A DNA stretch of 64,000 bases from Orychophragmus violaceus (taxonomy: Eukaryota > Streptophyta > Magnoliopsida > Brassicales > Brassicaceae): the NCBI GenBank assembly GCA_030180135.1, contig CM058234.1, forward strand, positions 4,712,001-4,776,000. Reading direction: 5' to 3'. The translations under genes were made by a program, and so were the position numbers. Numbering within the stretch: position 1 is the first letter of the stretch; each line of letters opens with the position of its first letter. The notes below the pieces were generated by a model. That model did no database searches. It was not told the DNA's origin and was given only the letters and a program-made list of their open reading frames with translations. Positions 55,347 through 64,000 of this stretch are shown here, piece by piece.

Positions 55347-56429
55347 TCATCGCATTGACATTAAAGTCTTTACCCTTTTCTCCCGTTCTTCCCTTTTTGC
55401 AAGAGGAGTGCTCTTCAGTTTCTTGATCTCCTCCATCACAATCTTCTCTACTATGTCGATAGAATTGAGTAGCTTCTTCTCGGGTGTGATGAAGCCTGCT
55501 TCTTCTTCTTCTTCCTCAGAACTCTCCTTAGTGATGTCAAGCATCATCTTATGGACTTTAGTAGCAGTTGACGGTGGGAAACTACGCTTGAATCCCACAG
55601 CTGGACCAGGAGTCACCATTAAACAATTATGTTCTCCTGGCAGTGGTACTGGAGTTTCAAGAACACAACCTTGTTGGTTAGTTGGGTTCTCAGTCTCCAG
55701 GCAATCGTCTACTCCCATACCAGCTCTTCTTCTTCTCTCAATAGCCTGAAATTGTTAAGAGTGTAAGCAGAATAAATCGCCAGGCTAAGCAAGCCTTTGG
55801 CTACAAAATGTATGATTCAGCTTACAAAGAAAGGCTAAGCAAGCCTTCAATAGTTATTCAGAACCGAACCAATCATAACTCAGCTGAAACGAAGGACTAA
55901 GAGACCCTTAAACTAGGACTCAGCAAAATCACTGTCCAGTTAACCAAGCTGCAAAACCCATGCCAGACCAAAACTGATTATAACCACAAGAATCAACAGG
56001 TAATGACACTCAAAAAGTTGGTCAATTTACCCGCATAATATGAGTTATGTCACGTAGAGGCGTTCTTGGGTACCAAGAAGGTAACACACTGGGTGATGCA
56101 CAACCTCTTCCACGCTTACCAGAGACCATAGGCATATTCTCTTTTCCCTGCGACAATCTAAATGGACTGTGACCACTCCCATTACCATTACCAGGCCTCC
56201 ATGAAGTGAAATTTCCTCTCACAAGCCCGCCTGTGCCAATCAAAGATCCTCGGCCAATCGAGCCAGGTTCTTGATTCACCTGAGAATCTGATGGTAGTCT
56301 CTGAACTGGATGTTCAAACACAGAGGGGCGGGAGACTGGCTCGTCTAGCAATACACCGTGACTGCGTCTGTTTACAAATATCGCCGAGTAGTCCACTGGC
56401 TTCACGATTCGGTCTCTTGCTTCTGGCAT
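55347..56429 (-). CDS. OSD1: OSD1/UVI4-family APC/C inhibitor
   Basis: Two exons (56429-56031 and 55745-55347) give 798 bases, 265 residues. The start is MPEARDRIVKPVDYSAIFVNRR. The three family motifs are present: a GxEN box (SQGKENMP), a D-box-like RxxL in YPRTPLRDIT, and the C-terminal Met-Arg tail (LMSMR). OSD1 inhibits the anaphase-promoting complex so that meiosis II is entered; loss gives unreduced gametes. Position next to SCE1 matches AT3G57860 and separates it from the paralogue UVI4. It converges with SCE1, about 430 bases away. No disruption seen. Confidence 0.93.
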
Positions 56430-57637
56430 TTTTGATTCGGTGGCTGAAAACAAGAATCAGATAATCGATTAGAGAAATTCTTCAAGACTAAAATATCAAA
56501 TCCGATTTGAAAACAATTTGAAAAGAAAAAAAAACACAAATCCCAGATATTCGGGTAAAGGATTTATTCCAAATCTGTCATTTCCAATAAAATCAACGAA
56601 TCCAAGAAATCCTTCAAGACTGACATATCAAATCCAATTTAATTGGAACACCAAATCAGTCATTTCAAATAAAAATCAACCCATCATATCTCGTCTGAGA
56701 ATTCCAGAAACCTCAAGAAACAGAAAAAACAAAATCCCAAATTCATATCTCAAAACGGCCATTTCCAGTTAAATTGATTCACAAGAACTGCGTTAAATTC
56801 CCCATAGTCATATCTCTACTCAAATCAAATCGAAAGAAAAATACAATACCTCTGAATCTTCAATTAGATAAACTGAAACTCGAATAGCCTAGTCAAATGT
56901 GTACGAACATTGAGAGAGAGAGAGCTTTCTGGGTGAGAGTGACGATCTGGGGTCGTCTCCTGAGCGGGATTATATTGAGGAAACAACTCAAACGTTGGCA
57001 CGTGCGAGACAGGCGCCCACATGTGTGGGAGAAAAAAAACAATTTCAAATTTCCAAGGAGAGGCGGGATGCAAACAACCCTAACGTTCCTGATTTTGAGA
57101 TTACAGTTTTGCCCTTCTAAAACCTAGTGTAATTATTCTCTCTCTGCGCACGAGCCTACCTGAGTTTCTGTGCACCTTGCTATACGAACCGGATCATAAC
57201 CGTCAACCGGATCAAAACCGGTTCAACTATAATGGCCTGACCAACAAGGCAACAAACACATATATATCTGACTGACCATATTCTTTTGAGAGCCCACAAA
57301 CATTGAGAACTTCATATTATCAACGATTCAACAATGTGTGGCACATAAAATATGATTTGAAACGAGCATACTATTTCAATTTTTTATTCAAATGAAAAGT
57401 ATATACTAGTACATAAAAAGGTAACATTCTACAAGACATGTCTATATAGATTGTGATTGTGTCAGAAAACAAAACAAATTATCATCACCTGACAAAAGTT
57501 ACCAACACAAAGATGCATGTAAAGATCCCACTTACTGTCTACGACAACAACAACCATTCTGGAGGGCATTGCCGCCAATTCATACCCATTCTGATTCAAA
57601 AACACAAGAACTTTCCATGCTTTTGATAAGGGTATTG
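56430..57637. other. OSD1 leader/promoter and spacer
   Basis: 56430-57000 contains the AT-rich OSD1 upstream region with a GA-repeat near 56910. 57000-57637 has no recognised gene. ACCGGATCAAAACCGGTTC-type sequence near 57187-57225 is a small imperfect palindrome. Confidence 0.5.
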
Positions 57638-57841
57638 CTATAGTTTGGATTTGGGAGTTGGAGCTTTACTCTTGTTTATCAAGAGGGCATCGTAATGTCC
57701 AAAACCATGGTATAGGACCTGGATTGGATCCTCTTTACCGTATTCTTGACCGTACTCATCAGTCCTCCAGCCTTTTCGTCCTTCATATACACCGTGATTG
57801 GCATCCTGTGATCATCAAAAAAGAAAGTTAACTTGTTCATT

Positions 57842-58056
57842 GATGTTTATAAGAAGCTGAAACCATGCACATAAAAGGAAAGAAAGAAGAGGAGGAGAGG
57901 AAGTTACTGGATTGGCATCCTATGAACGTTCATTGTTTAATGATATGCTCAGCTTGTTTTTTTTTGTTTGTTAGATTTCAATCAAGGATGTTTATAAGAA
58001 GCTGAAACCATGCACATAAAAGGAAAGAAAGAAGAGGAGGAGAGGAAGTTACTGGA
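57842..58056. repeat. Exact 70-bp duplication within the OTU pseudogene
   Basis: 57842-57911 equals 57987-58056 (offset 145). The first copy is followed by GATTGGCATCCTATGA, a copy of the next exon boundary (57795-57812), so an intron/exon junction was locally duplicated. Confidence 0.9.
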
Positions 58057-58186
58057 GGACGTGTGAAGCCATAAAGAGTTCAGGTTCACCTCCCCACACA
58101 TGTGGCTTCCTAATACAAACCTGGTGAGAAACATATTAGAATGAATAGATGCATAAACATATTAAAATTTTCAATATTTATATTAT

Positions 58187-58529
58187 TCTACTATATGATG
58201 CGTCGAATTATAATTCATGTCTTAATTCAGTTTTTAACGGATTATTCCATCAAATTTTCAATTTGTATACCATTACAATACATGTAAAAAAATAGATTAG
58301 CCAACTTCGATATAAAATATTAAAATTGAACTTTGTTCGATGAAAAAGGTTAAAAATTTTACGATAATGCAAAATCGCTATTTCAATCTCTTTATTTTTA
58401 CGATATATCTCCTCCTAGATAACACAAAATTCTTTTTTTAAAATCTAAATCATTAGTAACGAAATAAATACAATTTAAATTTGTAAAAGAAAGTAAATCC
58501 GCGCTTTCTAAGCGCGGATCAAAATCTAG
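58187..58529 (+). mobile_element. Short non-autonomous Helitron
   Basis: The 3' end is clear: an 8-bp hairpin TCCGCGCT / AGCGCGGA (58498-58505 and 58511-58518) with a 5-nt loop, then TCAAAAT and terminal CTAG followed by host T (58530), as in Arabidopsis ATREP-type Helitrons. The 5' end is a guess at TCTACTATATGATG (58187). No coding capacity. Confidence 0.6.
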
Positions 58530-58530
58530 T

Positions 58531-59290
58531 TCACTTTTAAAATGGTTTATTACTAATTTGTCATTAATAAAATTAAGTTAATTATTATATTAACCTTAAT
58601 TTATATTGATAATTTTATTATGTTTTAAATTTTACTATATAGATATACATAGTTTTGAATAAAAAATGAGATGATAAATATGAATGTTAATGAAATTTTT
58701 TAAATTGTATTTTGGAGATATACATAAATGTGAATAAAAAATAAAATGATATGGTAAATATGAAATATTTATAAAAAATTAATTTTATTTTAGAGATTTA
58801 CATAACCTTCAATAAAATAAAAATAAAAATAAGATAATCAATATAAAAAGTTATGAACATTTTTAAAATTTTGTAAGTATTTTTAGATTTTATATAATAA
58901 ATTCATATTATTTATATAAATTTAAATTTATATATTTAAATGATAAAATATTTTAAATAAGATGTTTATGTATTGATTTTTATCATAAAAATATATAATT
59001 ACAATTTATTTTAGTCCTATTTATTATATTTATAAATGATAAAATATTTTATTAAATATAATAATGTATATATATTTAATTATAAATAATCTTATATAAA
59101 TTTTATAATCTTATTATTGTTGTTAAATTAATTTGATAATATGTTTAATAATAATTTTATAATCTTATTATTGTTGTTTTTTATTTTTAGAAAATATATG
59201 TTTAATAATATTTGTGAGGAGGCATAAACACCTTTACAGGAATATAAAATACTAGAAGAAGAAAGTGAACCCTAATTGTTCGTCGAAACC
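58531..59290. other. Very AT-rich spacer upstream of the NYN gene
   Basis: About 700 bases of A/T-dominated sequence with many TTTTAAAT and ATAATAAT motifs. No gene or terminal repeats recognised. Confidence 0.5.
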
Positions 59291-59887
59291 ATGGCGGCGA
59301 GTTTCCAATACAATAGTAAGATCTCTCTCTCTCTAAACATATTGTTTCTTTTTGCTTATCCGTTTCCGTGTTGTGCAGTGGCTGGGAACGTCGTGTTCTG
59401 GAACATGGTGGATTTCCCAGTATCTGATGATGATGTTGATAGTAATGATATTTTTGAGAATTTCACTTCTTCTCTTTTTCGTAAGGGTTACTGGGGTGAT
59501 TTGTCAATCTGGGCTTATGCTGAGGAGGAGAATACGGGAAACTGTAAACTTCCCCCAATCATCTTAAGCCAAGGTCAATTCAATTCTTACTTTTACTTAA
59601 TATAAACTCATATATTGATTGATCTATCATTGATTTCAGGGGAAATATCTGCTCTAACTAATAAAATGATAAGGCACATTCTTCTATGGGCAATGAATAC
59701 TACTGGTGATCCTGAACCATCAAATTTGTTCGTAATCGCTAAACATATCTCACAAGAATCGGAGCTCATCAGTGTTCTTAGATTCTTGAAATCCAAAAAC
59801 TTCAATGTTGTCCTTGTAACACAGCCTGATGAAGTCCAGGCAGATGACCTTCATGGTATGGCCTTCGAGTACCCTATTAGATTTTAA
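59291..59887 (+). CDS. NYN-domain putative endonuclease, short form
   Basis: Three exons (59291-59315, 59379-59573, 59640-59887) join to 468 bases, 155 residues. The sequence GNVVFWNMVDFPVSDDD, GDLSIWAYAEE, MIRHILLWAMN and NLFVIAKHISQESELISVLRFLKSKNFNVVLV matches the Brassicaceae NYN (limkain-b1 type) family, a PIN-like nuclease fold annotated as putative endonucleases. The acidic positions at the start (VVDFP-like, here NMVDFP) and the A-x-E/AKHIS part are present, but active residues cannot be confirmed. Relatives are usually longer. The stop after HGMAFEYPIRF may be read-through into an intron (CAT-GGTATGG), so the C-terminus is uncertain. It sits inside the OTU pseudogene on the opposite strand, so it arrived by insertion. 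Confidence 0.7.
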
Positions 59888-60699
59888 TGGATGAAACCCG
59901 AATCATATCCGCTTGCAGGGTTTAATCTCACCTTTTATTATGTATGAAAACATTCTAGTTACCACCCCCACACCTGTGGCTTCCGAATTTGTCTGATGTA
60001 TGTGTCAAAATCTGAGAAACATATCAGAATGTATGGAAGTTCAAGACCGGTCCATGAATCAATGGCTGAAGAAAAAAAGGAAAGACTAACCATTATGTTT
60101 CTTGTCTTCTAATGATAAATTCATCAGCAACCTATCATATTCATTACTATTAAAGATAACTCATTAATAGGATATCTTGATAGATGTAATATCAAGACGT
60201 AAGCTTTGTTGAATCATAGAGAAAGTAGCAAAGAAAACCATATGAATCACAAACCAAATAAAAACTCTTAAACCATATACTTACTCTTGCACGTAATTCA
60301 TCTCTGTATGCTCTCGCTTGGAGCCAGTTTACCAGAGCGTAAGCAAAACCCATGAGCCACTGAACGAAACAAACATCTACACAGATCCAGTTGAACAAAT
60401 GTCAGCAAAAAAAGAAAGATAAAGTGAACAAATTTGATACTATTATCACACTTACCAATGATAGAGTAATCTGTGTAGACTCTTTTCCCATTGTGGAATT
60501 TACCATTACTGCACACTGTTGTTGTTGTTATCATATTTTTCCCTTGAATCTTCTGCATATGCTGATTGGAGAGTTGAAGAATAACAATCAAGCAACCTAA
60601 CCTATCACACCGGTATAAGCAAACCTTGAATAACAATAGAGATCTCTCATGATGGCTTTTTATCTCAGCGCATTTCATTTTTGCGTCGGAGCTCAAGAA

Positions 60700-63649
60700 A
60701 GAAAATTCAAGCTTTCCTTTAGGACCAACGGTTGACTGAGTAGTCGTTATTTATCAGGCCAACTACAAGGTCGTCTATTAGAGACCAATACACCAAAACC
60801 GGTACAATCTCTTTTCAAAATCCCTAAGAAAAGACTGTAACAGCGGAATCTATATGATCCTTGAGCTACAATGCAGGAGAGATGAATGCCTAATTGCCTC
60901 TTGATATCTATAGCATTCCTAGAACATGTTGTGATTGGAGAGTAACAACTCATCATATATTTTTCATAAATCTAACACCAATACCCACAAACGTTCACGA
61001 AAGGAAAAATGTGCATATTCAATATCTTAAGTCATATACTTCCCAGACCAAAAAAAGGTCATATCCTTCATTGTTGACAAAAAAAGTCATATCCTTCATT
61101 TCTAAATGACTACCAAAAACCCAACTCTATTAACAAAACAAAAAACAAAAAATCAAAATTTCCTAAAATATTTTTGTCAGCACCGACACCATTTTATGCA
61201 AGCAGAAAGTAAAGAGTGCATATTTAATATTTAAGTCATATCCTCCATTTCTAAATGACTAAAAAAAAAACAATTCTTTTTAATAAAAATAATCAAAATT
61301 TCCAAAAATATTTGAATCTCTCCGGAAAAAAATAGTTTTATGTTTTCACATAACACCCCTGGAATACCGACCTAAATATTCAATCGAAATTTCTTTTAAG
61401 AAAACGCTGAAATTCAATCATTTAGCTGATTCGAAATCATAGTCTATTGTTTCTAACAGAAATTAATAGTTTTTACTGTAGAACACTACAGTGCAATTTT
61501 TTAAATTATAGCAATGTTTTTCGTCTATATTTTTAACCCAGCAAAAAAGTTTGTGGTACAAAGACAAAGGACTCTGGCAGGCAATGAATGACCTGGGCCC
61601 ATCTCGTTTTTACGGCCCATTTAGGTCCAACACATCTCTCGCCGTGCAGCTTGCTCAGTAGGACCCATCATTCGGGAAAGGTTACGCCCTGTGGCCTTAG
61701 GAGTTTCACAGGGGATTATCTCGAACCTCTTAAAGGTATTTTTCTTAATGTGGGCCCAAAGTTGGGTCTGTATATTGACCCACACTGTTCGGTCCTTGTC
61801 ATCTGGACCCATATGTTCCGGTCGATATCAACGCAGGTTTATGTCATTCGTATGAGTTACAACTGCAGCTAATACTTGTTGAGCCCGTTATGAAATGGGA
61901 ACAATACCGATATCTCAATAGGCACACCGCACACCATGTATGGGCAAAAAAACCCAGAACCGAAGTATCGAATTAAACCTGAATCGAATTCAAACCCGAA
62001 CTTACAAAGTATATGAATAGATTCTAAACTTCAATATCCGAAAAACCGGAATCAAAATACTGAATCTGAATCGAATTTGAACCCGAACCCACTATATTTG
62101 TTTTATGATTTCGGATATCTGAAACTGAACCGAATCTGAATGGAATCGAACCGATCCAAATAAATCTTATATGCATAGATTCGAAAATCCGAAAATCCAA
62201 AAAGCTCAAACACAACCCGAACGGATATCCACACGTCCATATCTACCCTTCACTTAGACTTAGTTAATGTTGAAAATTTTGCAATTTAAAAAAAAAAAAA
62301 AATACTGAAAAAGTTATATTACGTACTAATGCATATAGAAGTAGTGTTTCAATCTTAAAATGAATTATAAATAAATAGAAAAATCTTAAAGGTACAGACT
62401 ACAGTGAAATGAAAATCAGCCGAGTCCAACGAAATTATCATGTGAACAATGATTGGTGGAAGTGTTTCGATATGCATCGCTCGTTACCTATATAACACTG
62501 TATCAGTATCGATCACTGTGCCAGTAGATGTACGACCAATCATACGAGTGTCAACGTTTCCCGTTTTCAACAATTTTTTTAACATTAGTTTTCAACAAAT
62601 TTTCTATTAACATATAAGTACACTAAATTTAATCATATTAAATATGGATGTTTTTTTTTTTGGTTAATTCTAAATGTTTTCACAACCATGGCTGAACCAA
62701 TTTACTTTTTTTTTTCAGCAAATAAAGTGATATTCTGAACCAATTTACTATTAATGCTTTCATAACCATACTTTTTATTTTATTTTTTTCAGCTCTAATT
62801 TACTTACAGATTTGATCATAGTATAAAATTTAGTGGTTCGTATAAGTGTATTGTCGTTGTATCACCATCTAAATTTAATTATATCCAAATTTAAATCTGT
62901 ATTTCATATGTTGTTATCAGGAAAAAAAAAATTAGGAATATTATTTCTTCATAAATTTTGGAATAATTCATAAGAGATTTTTTTGTCAACTCATAAGAGA
63001 TTATTCAACTGAGATGGGGAGGAGTTAATGTTAACCAATAAATTATGCACTAACCGAACTTTTTGTTTAAACAAAAGAAAAATGTTGTCGTGTGGATCCC
63101 ATGCATGTCAGCTTTATAAACAGCTGTCGAATAATATGTCATACAGACAAATCATTTCTTCCTAGTCAAATAATAAAACATTTTTTCATTTTTGGGGGAC
63201 AAATAAAATGGAGTAGCTTTTAAGCAGATGGTTAACTTCTTAACGTTGCGTATATACTCATCAATCACAAAAACGAAAATAAAAACGTTATTAATTTTTT
63301 ATATCTTAGAATTTTATATCACTTTTTAATATTTTTGTACTATTTTGTAAACTTTTACTATTTTTACTTATCGCTAATATTATCATTCTATTTTTATTCA
63401 CCAATCCAACACTAATTTATTTTTATATAGATAGTGATTGGTTAGAACTGTGATTTTAAAATTTATTTTTAAACTGTGATTTAAAAATAATTGTTTTGAT
63501 TCTTAAAAAACAAAAACCATAATTTTTAGTTTTTAAAAAAGTATGATGTTAGTGATGAAAAAAAAACTGTAAAAATTTTTTGGAACATTTTTAAAACTGT
63601 TATAACTTTAAAACTAATAAATTTTGATTGGTAAAAATAAAACTTTAAC
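60700..63649. other. Gene-poor AT-rich region
   Basis: 61009-61175 and 61216-61315 share diverged AAGTCATATCCTTCATTTCTAAATGACTA-like repeats in shorter blocks. 61940-62240 is degenerate AACCGAA/GAATCGAAT repeat. 62270-63420 is A/T-rich. 63432-63649 has GTGATTGGTTAGAACTGTG at one end and TTGATTGGTAAAAA at the other and may be a decayed MITE. No coding region supported. Confidence 0.5.
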
Positions 63650-64000
63650 GGGGGTGATTGGTAATGGCTTTAGAATCTCTTTAAAGCCTAATTTCTTTCC
63701 AAAGCACACAATCTAATCCAATCATGCTTTGTAAATATTTTTTTGTCCAAAGTTTTTTATTATTTATTATTTTTTGTTTTGGTTGTACAAAGCTAAATAT
63801 GCAGAGTAAAAAAATTGAGCTGTGAAAAACGAAAAATATTTTCACAGCCAAAAACCTATATCAATTAAATTTAAAGCCAAATCAAAAAGATCTACAATAT
63901 AATTTATACAGCAAAAAAATAAAAGTCACGGTTCTTCCGATCAATCCCAATGTCTATAAAAATTTCACAGCTACACAGCCAGTTTGCCAAAACACAGCCA
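63650..64000. mobile_element. Start of a hAT-like MITE, cut by the window edge
   Basis: Begins GGGGGTGATTGGTAATGGCT and contains repeated CACAGCCA / AAAGCC motifs, a pattern of Brassicaceae non-autonomous hAT elements. Its other terminus is not in the window. Confidence 0.35.

Larger units (their letters stand above)
57638..60690 (-). pseudogene. OTU-type cysteine protease gene, broken and interrupted
   Basis: Minus-strand pieces in order: about 60690-60450 (start MSSDAKMKCAEIKSHHERS), 60390-60296 (RCLFRSVAHGFCLRSGKLAP then DELRAR in a shifted frame), a part-exon near 59985-59955 (RKPQVWG then broken), 58120-58053 (RKPHVWGGEPELFMASHVLQ) and 57805-57638 (MPITVYMKDEKAGGL, then shifted to EYGQEYGKEDPIQVLYHGFGHYDALL). 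The catalytic Asp-Gly-x-Cys loop reads DLCRC. At least two frameshifts, one part-duplicated exon and a 1.8-kb insertion (NYN gene plus Helitron) break it. The family consists of OTU deubiquitinases such as AT3G57810, which lies in this neighbourhood in A. thaliana. I judge it non-functional. Confidence 0.75.

Noticed and set aside
55282..55749. 155-codon plus-strand frame
   Set aside because: Antisense to OSD1 exon 2.
61588..61872. 94-codon frame with cysteines
   Set aside because: No domain, no splice context and no neighbouring exons; composition not gene-like.

Overview
The window is nuclear DNA of a flowering plant, almost certainly a Brassicaceae species. It is AT-rich, its genes have introns, and it carries LTR retrotransposons, LINE remnants, Harbinger-type MITEs and a Helitron end. 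The conserved genes read in the order I recall for Arabidopsis thaliana chromosome 3 around AT3G57940 down to AT3G57810: NAT10-like acetyltransferase, small AT-hook protein, SPL15, G-patch protein, TBCC-domain protein, MCTP3, SCE1, OSD1 and an OTU protease. Locus numbers come from memory; gene identities come from translated motifs and exon structure read directly.

Layout. 1-1353 is the end of a GC-rich LTR. 2101-6703 is a gag-only, non-autonomous copia element with a nine-copy 121-bp array. Its truncated right LTR abuts a MATH-domain gene (6749-8058). NAT10 (minus) fills 8784-15287. Two near-identical 515-bp Harbinger-like MITEs in opposite orientation (15736-16250 and 23323-23837) bracket the AT-hook gene, SPL15 with its miR156 site, and a G-patch gene with an in-frame nonsense codon. 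The TBCC-domain gene (minus) spans 24236-27675.

From about 28 to 46 kb, two young full-length copia elements are inserted between the TBCC and MCTP3 genes. One (29265-36593) has nearly identical LTRs and a perfect target duplication but dead coding sequence, so it was probably moved in trans. The other (38251-45641, minus) has an intact 1405-aa Gag-Pol reading frame and an unusual primer-site region complementary to its own LTR. A 5'-truncated LINE lies between them and a poly(A) retroposon lies beyond them.

The right third holds MCTP3, SCE1 (with a decoy duplicate of exon 3 in intron 2), OSD1 (minus), and a broken OTU-protease gene interrupted by an NYN-domain gene and a short Helitron. The last 3 kb is AT-rich with no convincing gene.

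The genes are not an operon-like system. Functionally they cover RNA acetylation, developmental timing (miR156-SPL15), plasmodesma/ER C2 proteins, SUMO conjugation and meiotic APC/C control. The most unusual material is in the retroelements: LTR promoter capture, the tandem array, the fused zinc-knuckle gag, and the self-complementary LTR/primer-site segments.
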